NCBI GenBank assembly: GCA_013399305.1
Contig: VXAI01000116.1
Coordinates: 1-64,000 of the forward strand
DNA length: 64,000 nucleotides
From: Rostratula benghalensis
Taxonomy: Eukaryota > Chordata > Aves > Charadriiformes > Rostratulidae
Reading direction: 5' to 3'
The position numbers and the translations under genes are program-made. The notes below the pieces were generated by a model. The model was not told the DNA's origin, did no database searches, and saw only the letters and a program-made list of their open reading frames with translations. Of the stretch, positions 22,756 through 33,792 are shown piece after piece; positions within the stretch are counted from its first letter, which is position 1; every line of letters begins with the position of its first letter.

Positions 22756-23365
22756 GGGGCTGTGGGTTTTAATGGCATCTGCTCAGCAGGGTCAGAGCTA
22801 GTGGTTGCTAACGGTGAAAAAGACAGTGAAAGATGCTGTTACAGTCCTTGTTCTCCTGAGCAGTGGTAGTGAATAGGACTATTCACATGCTTAAGGCTGC
22901 AAGACCAGGGCACACCCACCTGTGTTATAAATAGTGAGATGCAAACCTCAAAAGATAAAGTGCTTTGGTTCACATGGAAAACTTAACTTTCAGGTGCTTA
23001 TCTTGTATTTGGCCAGCCTCATGCCTTTTGTTTTGGTGTTTTAGCAACTCAAGCACTGGATGAAGGGAAAATGTCAATTAAAATAATATTAAACTGCTCT
23101 TCCTAAATCATCCAACCCTTCTTATAATCATTAGATTTTTTTAAAGATTGAAAGTTCTTGCAGAAGTTGGTATCTGGAGTACGCTGGCTGTTGGGACAGA
23201 TGTGTTCAATTTACTAAACACTCCCAAGATAGCCTTTTTTTTGGGCTGCTTGGTGGCATTGTGTGGCCACTGGTATGGCATGTAGTAGCCCACCGGTGGG
23301 TGCAATTTTCTTTCCCGCCCAAAAAAGTGCAGGGACCACTGATGCAAGGAGAGAGGCACAATTAC

Positions 23366-23407
23366 CTGTCTCTTGTGGGAGATACTGCACCATCACGATC
23401 TTCTCCT
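23366..23407 (-). other. Candidate 42-bp exon (minus strand), unconfirmed
   Basis: On the minus strand a near-ideal acceptor (a long C/T tract, TCATTTTCTTTGCTTCCAG) precedes this segment and GACAG|GTAATT follows it. The segment is open in a phase 1-1 frame reading EKIVMVQYLPQET, a composition that looks like ordinary protein rather than translated AT-rich intron. Its length (42) keeps the frame if skipped, as for a cassette micro-exon. I recognise no family and find no proven partner exons, so a chance match is quite possible. Confidence 0.2.
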
Positions 23408-26200
23408 CTGGAAGCAAAGAAAATGAGAGAAATGTTTTGGTGAAGCTAATTTTTAAATAATCATATTCTTCATTTCTTCATGTTCTTAATTCTTCCACCA
23501 CTAACAGCTGTGCTTATTCCAAATTACTTGGATAGCAGCATTGAAAATGATATCTCTGCTTGTGTATCTATTGTGTGGATATTTTCGAAGAAAAAAAAGC
23601 TTTTTTCAACTTACTTTGAAGTACAGAAATTCAGGAGCTGTTGTTTTAAGCCAAATGAGCATGTCTTTATACTTGAGCTGTTGCTTGCTTTACTCTTCCC
23701 TGTGCACATGCTAGAACACTGTTGGAGGCAGGGCATTGGGAGAGACGTAACTTTGGTCTCACCTGCTAAAACTGTTTGTAGGCCTAGATTTTCATAGGTG
23801 CAGTACCTAACACAGATATCCAACATAATCTGGTCTTCTTTTTAGTCAACCTGTGCTGTACAGTACTTTCATAGTCTTTGAACTACAAAATTAAATTCTA
23901 GTTTGGTATTTTGTACACTCTCAGAAGAACTCCCTGTCAACAGGTCTTGGGCACTTGTGCTGCAATTTGGGCAGATACTGCCTCCACCTGTTGCATTTTC
24001 CTCACTAGTTATCTAGATGCATGCAGTCTTTGAGGCATCTCCTTTGGTTATAAAAAAAGACTTGAAAGACTATTGTGTAACAGTACAACATACTCAATTT
24101 ATACCACTCTAGCTCTTGAGGAGACAAATTGGATGGCTTCATGGCTGACTTCCAGACTGTTGAAGATGTTACTTTTATCATGCAAATAGATGTGGATGAA
24201 TATGTTTGTTAAAAAACATAGCAAAAACAGTTGCTGGTAACGAAGAAACCAGGACTACTTACCTATTGTCTCTAGTCACAGTATTTAATTAAAAAAAAAC
24301 CCAAACCCACCTGATAGGAGACATTTGTTTGTTTTATTATAGGTTTTGCCAATGTGCTACTCAAAGTGGGTGTCAGATATCATTTTTGGTCATAAAAATA
24401 AACACCAAAGTCAACAGAAAAATACAGGCCATGATGGAAATAAAATGAAGAATTTCTTAAGATTTTATAGCTGATAAAAGTTGCCTAAACTCTTGTCACT
24501 TCAAATTCTTAAATCATTAGCAACGAAGCCCCAGCTCTAACAGAGTTGTCAGTACCTTACTGCTTGTGAAAAACCGCACATCACTAGTTGCTGGTGAATT
24601 CAGTTTTCAAAATCGCTGAACAGATGCAGTACGTAAGAAACATTTAGTGACGCGTCAAAGGAAGTGTTTTTTTCTGGTTCTTTTCCTATAAAATCCCTTC
24701 AAAGAGTCATCCCTGGATCTTGCAGACTGTTGATCCTGGGAAGTTCCAGGGAGATGACTGCATTTCCAGGGCTGGGTTTGGAGCGTGTGCAGATCCCTGC
24801 AGATTCATCGGAGTCAAGGAGCAGCACTTCTTTTCAATGACATCCTGGGGCCAGGACTTCCATCCATTAATTATGTGAAAGAGGACCTCCTTTAGTCAAA
24901 GCTGCCAATTTTTAATGTAATTGAATGTCACCTTATTCGCATATGACTAGGAAAGAAAAGCAGAAGCTCTTGCTCAACATCCATTTGTTTTATGCCCTTA
25001 CATATTTTTGTGTCACTCAGGGCTTTGTGTGTCTGATAAAGGCAGAGAATGTCTGCATTTACCAAAATTTGACCTAGAGGTACCAGGAGCTAAATTAGTC
25101 TTCTGTTTTTTTGTCTGTCAGAAGGCCTCAAAGCTGAATGGTTGAAGAAGGGGTCTTGTATGTAAGGACATGCCATGGCTCTCTGGGGTTTGGCTGCTGG
25201 TGACCATCGAGCAAGAAACAACTTGTTCTGCACCATCTTATATTTTTACCTGGGCTGGTCAGTCTTATCAGTGAATCAGGACCATCCTTGTTAATAATAT
25301 TCAGTGTATAACTTTCCTACTGTGATGATTTAAAAAACCCTTTATAAAAATAAAAAAAAACATGCTTGAGAAATCTTTCTGTTGTTGTGAGATGTTTGAA
25401 GCATTTTTTTCTTCTTTCCTTTGGTAAATAAAATGAGTGAAAATAAATATTAGGAAGTATGAAAATAAGCTTACATTTGTAAGTAAACATGAAGTAAACA
25501 CATGCTGCTTTAGGCCACTCTTATGAAGCTGAATCCAATGGTTTTAATTCAGTAAATACTGATAAGCAGACAGAAAAACTCTTTCTCTCAGTTTGGGCAC
25601 TGCATCCAGGTGTCACGTTTTTGATGGTAGCAGGCCAATTAAACATATCTCAACACAATCTTATAGAGGAAGTTGACTACAAAGAGGATGATTAAAACTC
25701 ATCAAGTTGCCTTATGAATTCTGCTTTTTTGTTTTTAGAATAACGCTGTCTTCTAAGATGATGAACTGACAGTCACATAGGAAAAAAAATCAGATAGGAA
25801 AAAAATCAGACATACACTTCTTTTCTGGATAGATTAAACTCTCTAGAGGCTGGTAAAAACTAAGCAAATCAAGTACATCATCTTTCATATTCACATCAAC
25901 CCATCTATTGTGGAAAACATCAGAAGTCAGCGTGTTCTCATTCAGCTGAAATATTATTTCTGTGCTATTTCTAGACTGCAGAGGCAAGTATCAGAGAAGA
26001 GAACACATTTAATAATCACCCAAAGGAAAGAGAAAAGCACCGAAAAATCAGAGTGCAAAGTCCCACTATATGTTGGCAAATGTTGCTGTGTTCAGAGAGG
26101 GACACTGGGAAGAGCAAGAGCCACTTCCTGGGAGTCAGAGGGTTAGGATGTCTCACCAGTAGCTGTGTATCTGTCTCCTTGTCTCTCTCAAGTATTTTGC

Positions 26201-26308
26201 TTGGTTTTTTTGTTTGTTTGTTTTGTTGGGTTTTTTTTTTTGTTTGTTTGTTTTGGGGTTTTTTGTTGTTGTTGGGTTTTTTTGGTGTGTTTTGTTTGTT
26301 TGCTTTTC
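26201..26308 (+). repeat. T/G-rich low-complexity tract
   Basis: Mixed TTTG, GTT and TTTTT units with short G runs, about 108 bases. On the minus strand this reads as A/C-rich sequence of the AAACAAAC and AACCCC type, common in bird genomes. It creates spurious Phe-, Val- and Leu-rich (plus) and Lys-, Asn- and Gln-rich (minus) frames. Confidence 0.9.
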
Positions 26309-27528
26309 CTGCTTGTTTTGTGAGAACATGTGTGTGAAGGACTAGACAGAGGACTCCAGGAACTGGGTGCAAGGCTGTCATCTCAATGTGTTGTTCCCGT
26401 GTCATTTAATGAAAAGCAGACCGACCCCAGATCACGCAGGTGACAGAGGGTGTAGGTGACACATTGCCTGTGCTGACAGGCTGGTATTGACTGCCACACA
26501 CTGTGGCCTGAAGGCTTTCCCAGGACAGGCTTTTCTTTAGTGGGCCACAAGCCCTTTTCTGCACTTGGACACCAGGGGACTAGAACGTGGTCTGTGACTA
26601 GAGCACCTGTTCAAAGCAGCATGCACGGTTGAAAAGAGGTGGAAAATGCTTTCACTTAGTCATTAGATCTTTACCAGTACCCCGTGATGATTTAACGGCT
26701 CCTGGGTAAACACTGGTACTTCAAAGAATATTTGTGCTAATTTGGCTTCAGAAATGAGAAGACAGATAAGATGCATGACCTCTGCTGGGGCATCTTTTGA
26801 TGTCCTACATTAATACTAGGTTTAATGGTTGTTCATTTTTCTCTCTCTAAAGGAAATCCTCAGCAATGTCTTATTCTGCTTGCCTGCAGGCTCAGTTTCT
26901 CACTAGGACTGCTGGTTGTAAAGCAGCGTACATTAGAGAGCAAAGTTGAGCCACTCATAGCCTCCTACATTTTGTCTTTGCACATCTGCATTTATCAATG
27001 GTATACTGGTGTACGTGTCTGTCTGTATACAAGGATCCACGAATCTCAGACTTGTGGGTCGTCTGTCGCCATCAATGGTGGTATACCAATAAGCTTTCTA
27101 GCTTTTTATGTCATTAGCATATAGTCAAATACTGTTTGGAAAGCATGCAAAGATTTTTCCTGGGGGCATGACAGCTGGTTACAAGGCACAGCAAAGCCAC
27201 TGCAATGCACCTGTCTCACGCATATAAGGTGAATCATTGTGTATTTTTCCTGTTGATGACTCAGCAACTCAAGAGGGAGTGACCACTTGTATTTTTGATC
27301 TGTTAAATGGCGTCTGGCAAAAGCCATTCTTGAGCAACATATTTGGTTAAAGTGCTCCTGTTTATGTCAGGAAGTCAGAGATGCAGTTGGGTGGCCCAGC
27401 GACGTGTCTCATCAGTGTAGCCACATATGAAGTGTTCCTGTTTGCATACTGATTGGAGCTTGATGTGGACTTACAGGAAAGAGGACTGCAAACCCGGTGA
27501 TTATATTCTGTTGCAAGAGCCTGTGCAG

Positions 27529-27568
27529 GTGTCATACAGCCATACGGCCGTTGTGTCATACAGCCATA
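27529..27568. repeat. Two copies of a 16-bp direct repeat, period 24
   Basis: GTGTCATACAGCCATA occurs at 27529-27544 and again, identically, at 27553-27568, separated by 8 bases that include the palindrome CGGCCG. This is a small tandem duplication. Confidence 0.9.
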
Positions 27569-28134
27569 TTTGACACCCTTCGTGTCTGTGTTCCTGTACA
27601 ACGCACAGAATTATGTAGACCAGTCATCCTGTTTGATACAGCTTGCTGCAGATGACACTGAGGTACCAAGGGAAACTGGGATGCATTTTTTCTCATCAGA
27701 ACTGTTCATCCTTCAGCTTTCCAGCTTCTGCAATGGCCTGCCTGAATAAGTGGCCTTTCTTGCCATGCAAGCTCTGTCCTTTTCTTTTGAAGGTAAATGG
27801 CTGTGTGGGTGAGCTGGTGATTGATCATTGAATGCTCTCTCAGCCAGAATTAAGTGGGCAGATCTTTGTGCAGCATTGAGCACTCAGAGCTGCATTTCCA
27901 AGAACACCTCAACTTTTCATCTATTCACGTTCACACACTTGCTTAATCATGCCTACCCTCACACTGACTTGTCAGTAGTTGATCAAGAATATAGTTTTCC
28001 CAAGTACTTTTGTACCAAAACTTGCTCCCGGCTGCAAATAAAACAGCTTGGATCAATGAAAAAAATTGTCAGGAAATGTGTGGCTTGGGTGACGGTGCCC
28101 CTGTCAAATAAATGTTAAGCAAGTTATACAAAAC

Positions 28135-28153
28135 ATTATTTATTATTATTATA
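28135..28153. repeat. (ATT)n short microsatellite
   Basis: A few ATT units in AT-rich sequence; no further context. Confidence 0.7.
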
Positions 28154-28683
28154 TTAACATGCTTACAACTGCAGCAATCTTTGGTGGTGTACTTTTCATC
28201 ACACATAGTGGTATATATACCTGTATATAATAGTAGATTATAAAAACTTTTCCTGCTGGAGTTTCAAAATTCAGATTAATTAACTGTTACCCATGGAAAG
28301 ATTTCGAAAGAACGAAGTAGCTACAGAAGCAAAACAAGAGAGCTGTTCAATAAGATGTGTTTTGAATGTGCATGTCAGAACAGAAAAAGGATTTTAGAAA
28401 TGGAAAATCTTTCATTAGGTCCATTATTGATATAATTCCACCAAGCTTTGCATTAAAGAGATTAAAGATGTAACTCTAGAAATCAAAACTGAGGAAAACT
28501 GTCGGTAAACACGGCATATATAAAGTACTTTGTGTTCTGATAAGAGGATGTCTAATTTTATTTTTTAGCCAGTAAAGGTCATAGTTTATATCTCAGTACC
28601 TCTGTGCTTGGAAATCCACCACAGGACTTCAGCTATCTGGATTCTGTGAAACATTTCCATTCTTTGCTTTGCTTTGCTTTAGA

Positions 28684-28800
28684 CATCCTACCTGGCCTCA
28701 GGGAAGTCGTTTAGCTTCTTTGCGCCTCAGTTCCTCTTCTGTAAAATGGAGAAAGCATTTTCACTTGTCACAAGGGCATTATAAAAAACCTCACACCCTA
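28684..28800 (+). mobile_element. MIR-like SINE fragment
   Basis: The order CCTCAGGGAAGTCGTTTAGC, then TTTGCGCCTCAGTTCCTC, then TTCTGTAAAATGGAGA matches the best-conserved part of the MIR (tRNA-derived CORE-SINE) consensus: CCTTGGGCAAGTTACTTAAC, GTGCCTCAGTTTCCTC, ATCTGTAAAATGGGGA. It lies in plus orientation. MIR elements are ancient and survive in birds only as diverged fragments like this one; the tRNA-like head and the tail are not recognisable here. The overlapping 68-codon open frame is not a gene. Confidence 0.75.
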
Positions 28801-29149
28801 AAGCCTAAAACATGCAGTCAGCCCAGTGGGAGGACCTCAAATAATTGTTTGTTTGAATCTGACTCTGCACTATAAAAATCTGCATAAAGCTTGCAAAGAT
28901 GTAAATATTTTTACTCACAAATACAAAAATGCTTGGTTTTAGAAATAAGAAGCAGTCACACTGACCTTATTATAATTGTGATTATGCTGATCCAGAGCAT
29001 TAGACTGACACCAACACTGCCTAATCAGGATCAGGAGAAAGCCCTGATCTCTGTGCAAAGGGCTCACAGCATGAAAAGTCAAGACAGGCAAACCATAACA
29101 GAGTAAGAAAATGCAAGGTGTTATCATAGATGTATCTTGTACTTTTACT

Positions 29150-29345
29150 ATTCCTCCCTCTCTCCCTCCCTTTCCAGACTGCACCTTGCCACATTTCCCG
29201 CCTCTCTCCCTGCGGGGACGCTCTGCCTTTCCTCTCCCCCGTGTCCCTCACCGCTTCCCTGCCGCCACCGTGCCTGCTGGAGACCGGCTGCCTGCTGCCC
29301 TGCTGCAGGTCTTTGGTGGAGAACCTGCACGACAAGTTTCAGCTC
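29150..29345 (+). other. Isolated CpG-containing GC-rich patch, possible exon
   Basis: About 200 bases of C-rich sequence with roughly ten CpGs sit in an AT-rich, CpG-poor neighbourhood. The left border is a long pyrimidine tract ending TTTCCAG (29171-29177), which would serve as a splice acceptor. A CAG|GT lies at 29306-29310 but continues GTCTTT, a weak donor. All three plus frames stay open through most of the patch; one ends DKFQLKTNIDG and stops at 29366. It could be an exon, a small CpG island or a GC-rich repeat. No domain recognised. Confidence 0.35.
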
Positions 29346-30429
29346 AAAACAAACATTGATGGCTGAGTTATGAACCCCCAGAGGGATAGATGGTGAAGTG
29401 GATTAAAACACTAACTCTTTGCCTTTGGCTTGAAGCCACATTAGGACAAAAGTTAAAGTGAGTTTCAGAGTTAACTTTTTTTTTGTCAGTATGGCTTGGG
29501 TTTGGACATGGCAAAAAAGACCAGGAATGAAATGCTACTGGTTAAGACACATTGGTGAGATTTCAGGAGGAGCCTACACAGTGCTCTAGCCAGTCTGCCT
29601 TATTTAGTGATGACAGTTTTGACAACATTTCAGGAAACATTTCAACTTTGGAAGTAAAACGAACACCCGTGGGCAGCTCTCCGAGGCAAAGGCCTGTGGG
29701 AAGAGGAGACACCCTTACCTTAGTGCCACTGGGGCAGCTGTCCCTGCTGGGGCACGCTCTCCCAGAGAAATGTTTGTTGTCTTCCTCCACCATGCTGGCC
29801 ATGGCAGAGGCATAAGGATGTCTGGGGACAACCTATGCCTTTGCAGTGGTTGTGCTGTGTCCTTTGTGAGTGGCTCTTTGCTGTCCTGTGTCTGCAGGAT
29901 GGTGTCTCCTCAGGGTTCTTGGTCCCTCTGTATGCTGCTTTGCAGTCATCTTCTGGTGCTGAGCTAGGTCTCTTGTGGACCCCGTGAGAAACGTCTACAA
30001 AAGTCTGTGTTCTGGTAATAAGTTATTAGGCTTTACCACTGTGTGCTTGAGTCAGAGAGGAGGACCAAAACCTTAACTTTGGGTCTAGGGCTATGTTGAA
30101 GGTTTCTGCTCTTGCCCCTAGGGAAAAAGGAGTAGTTCATCACTCAAAACCTTTTGTTTAAATCATCAAGGCTTACTAAAGCTGAAAACAGAAGGTTGTT
30201 TTTGTTCAAATAAGAGGCAGATCCTTAAGAACTGTATACATACAAGTTAGTGTTTGCTCTTCCTCTCCAACATCAACAGTTGTCTGAAAGTTTAACTCCA
30301 TTTGCTATTCATAAGGTGGAAAACAGAGAATAAAAGCATTAAGGACAGCTTACCTGAATATTAATTAATATTTTGCTTGAGGTAAAGAAAACTGTTTTCA
30401 GCATATGGGAGCCACGACATTTGAGGATA

Positions 30430-30640
30430 TTTAGAGCCACTGGTGCATGCAGGGAGTCCCAGCAGTCCTGTAGATACTCTTGGGACACCAGGGCCAGCCT
30501 GGACCCTTGCTGGTGGCCAAGGGGCTCTCCTAGCTGGCATGTAGGCAGGTCTCACCCACTCAAAGCCCTTGGCTGGGCATGTAGGAGGGGATGGGAAGGG
30601 ATGTGGCCAGGCAGGGAGGAAGAGTGGCTAGAAAGGGGAT
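30430..30640. other. G-rich patch
   Basis: Raised GC with G runs on the plus strand, notably several GGG or GGGG runs close together at about 30572-30600. These could fold as a G-quadruplex, although one loop is long. No gene recognised. Confidence 0.4.
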
Positions 30641-33600
30641 GAGGCAGTGACCCAGGACAGAGACTCAGGGATGGAGGCTCTCCCTACATAACAGCCTATC
30701 TAGAGATACTTATTATTTTTCTAATATTATAAACCATGGGGCAGGATGCACAGGTATCCATGCTGGGTGTGAGGGAAGGAGCTGTGCTGTAACTGTCTTT
30801 TTACTGATTTTTACTATGCTTTGGCAGTTGTCCAACAGCACCCCAGGTCCTTCAGGCTCAGTGGTGGCTGTGGGGCTGAAATGTTCCCACTCAGAACACA
30901 GTGTAAGATGAGTATTCAGCAGCACTTTCTTGAACCAAAGTAGTTTCTTCCAAATTAAAAACGTCTCTTGCTGTATAAAAAGATGCTTCATCTTTGAAGG
31001 AAGCCATTTACATGGAGGCTTATGACTCAGAATGCTTAGGAAGGGTTTATTCTCCTCTCACCAGGAATGTTGTCAAATGCAAGTTGTGAAGGAAACAGGA
31101 AAATGGTGTCTGTTTACACTGATCTCCTCTGCCAGAGCATTGAGGCATTGAGGCTTCTGATGGATAAACAGCTGGTATATGACTTGAAGAGCTTTGAATA
31201 AAGCACCATGACGTCTTTCTTGATTCTTAAACTGAAAAGAAAGCCAGTGGAGAGAAAGGGGAGCTGAAATGGAAACCATTTTCCATCCATTCCCTTCCTC
31301 ATACACCTGCGGAGTCTGCACTGGTTGTGATGGGACTCAGGTGTCTTCTGCACTCTGCAAATTTCCTCCTCTCTTCTTCCAATCCTTCCCTTGCTCATTT
31401 AGGGCAACATTATTTCTCACTGTTGTTTAATTATAATATTTGATCTACCAGAGAGGAGAAAACAGAAAAGCAAGGACACAGTGCTTACTGTTGTTGCTGT
31501 TAAATGCAAGTACTCACCTTGTTCCAGCTTTGGTTAGGCTTCTGGAAACATCTAACCGATGCTAAGTTGGAGACTAAAAGAAGTCTCACGCTTACACTGG
31601 TTCTTGTAACATGTTAACTAGTCTAGTATCTAGAATTGCATGAAATACTCTGCCAGATACCACTCAGTCCTACTAACCTTAATCCTACCTACACCCATAC
31701 GCAGACATACGTGCCCTGAGAGATCAGTGCTGGTAGGCTTTTCTACAAGACAAATTTGTAACTGAATACCTGAAAACCTGATAGGTGCACCTTATGCCAG
31801 TCGCCAAAATGAATACACAATTTGGGTAAGAACTATTCACAGTGATGATGAATACCAAGTGGGTAGGGCAAGTATGTTGCATACAGGTTCCAAGTAGAAA
31901 GATAAAGGGAAGTGAACCAAGAAGTTATCATTTAAATTTCGTTATATAAGCTTGCTTGATTTTTGAGAACTGGCAAAAAACAAACTGTATAGTACATCAG
32001 TATAATAAATTGTTGCTGTATGCCTCAGGACCATGGAAAGGAAAGCTAGTGAGCCACATTGCATTTGTGCTTTAAGCTTTTAAAAAGCATCATGAATAAA
32101 TGCATCTGCAGGTTCATTTAGATTTATAACACTGTATTTTCATGTGGTATCCTCTGCAGAAAATGGAGACTGTAGAAAAGAGAAAAATAGGTGCAGATAT
32201 TTTTAACAGTTCATAAACACCATGAAATTAATTGATTCTTAATGTGGAAAAAACCCTCCCATGGAAGTCTGGATTTATATTAGGAACTAGTCTGGCTCCA
32301 TCAATGAGCAAAACCTAGTAATGATAGAGTAGACTGTGTAAAAGGCAGAGACACTTTTATTGTTGCTATACTATTTTGTGACAGGGGGCTGTTTTGCAGT
32401 AATAGCTCACACGCTTGCTTTTAAAATGTGGCAGAAGAAGAACGAACACCTGATCTGCCACAGCTTGGCATGTATGGGTGAAAAATAGTTGCCTGTCATG
32501 CCATGGATGTTAAAGACATATTTGTCACAAAGCCCTGCAACCTGTATCACTTGGTTGTAGAAAACAACCTCTGGAAGGAAATGGCCATAACTCCTGATTA
32601 CAGATGGCTGGACATTTTACAAGGAATTTGGTTTTCCCTGGAAATAACGTGTGTTTGTCAAAATGGAGGTGTTCTGGGAAGCAGAGAGGTTAAACCCTTG
32701 CTGGACCCTAGGTTGTACTCCAGTGGATGGATGCATTCTGTGATGGCCCTGCAGACCTGGATCCCACCAAGGGATAGTCGCAGTGCTGATGGCAGGTGCT
32801 GGGGAGGATCCCCTGGGCAGCCCCAGGCACTGTGTGTTTCTTGATCTGGAGGAAGACCTGATGGATACTCTGTCCCACTTCCAAAACTGTCTGATTTTCC
32901 CAGAATAAATTCCGCTGCACCCTCCTCCCCTACTGAGTTTCTTTTTAAAAGCATCATCTTCAGAGTATGTATTTTTCCTACTCTTGAGAAAAACATCTTT
33001 GCCAAACTACTACAGATTTCTCTTAGTGTGTATTCCATGTATTCACCGCTACACATATATCAATACAATACAGTAAGCCTCATGTTATTTTGAAAATCTT
33101 CCTGTCTCAGATAGAAATATAATATTACTTTATACATTGAAGTGGTGTACATGCTTTCATTTGGTAAAATAACTCAGAATGTGATTTGTTCATTTCCAGA
33201 AACTGACAGCTCTGTGCACTGAGTTCATTATTTACACATACATTCACAGCGGAACGCTCATGCTATTACCAGTGAATTTCTAAAAAAATATGAGCATTTT
33301 TAGTAGCAGAACAGTGACCATGTCTTTCAGTGGTACAAATACTAAAATTGTTCCGCATGACACAGCAACACACTAAGCTATGATTCTTTCAGCATAAAAT
33401 AATATAGTAAATGCTGTGACTATTTCAGTTTTTTTTTCAGAAAGCTTCATTGAACTAGCTGTTAGGAGCAAGTGTTGCTCAGAGAAAACCAGCATGGATT
33501 TAATAATTCAGAAAATTATTGCATTGTATATTGAATATCTATTTTCAACTTTATATATTTTGAGCATATGCAGCACTCAAAATGCCTACTTTCTTTTTCT

Positions 33601-33738
33601 GATACCATGTCTGTATGTTGGTTACTGTGTTTTAAGTGGCTGTAGGTTCCTGTCTGCACTTGAGTAATTTTTTTTCAGATATAATAATCCCTCAAACTTG
33701 TTCCTTTGTAATCTTTCCCAAGCTATGTAATTCTTCTT

Positions 33739-33792
33739 GGGTGTTTTTTTTTGTTTGTTTGTTTGTTTTTGGTGGTGTTTTTTTTTTTTTTC
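33739..33792 (+). repeat. T/G-rich low-complexity tract with (TTTG)n
   Basis: Four TTTG units flanked by T runs and a GGTGGTG interruption. Same style as the tracts at 26.2 and 61.1 kb. Confidence 0.9.

Larger units (their letters stand above)
15373..28683. other. Non-coding stretch with scattered simple repeats and GC-rich patches
   Basis: No gene could be established. Contents noted separately are a TAAT-rich possible regulatory segment (17187-17262), (TTG)n at 17914-17930, a GC-rich patch at 18450-18770, a possible MIR remnant at 19115-19200, (GA)n at 19315-19327, an exon-like plus-strand segment at 19427-19495, a CAG/CCA-rich patch at 20215-20510, a hairpin repeat at 22655-22755, a minus-strand exon-like segment at 23366-23407, a T/G-rich tract at 26201-26308 and a short direct repeat at 27529-27568. 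The remainder is ordinary AT-rich DNA. Confidence 0.55.

Noticed and set aside
30357..30372. 16-bp AT-only palindrome AATATTAATTAATATT
   Set aside because: Self-complementary AT runs are common in AT-rich DNA.
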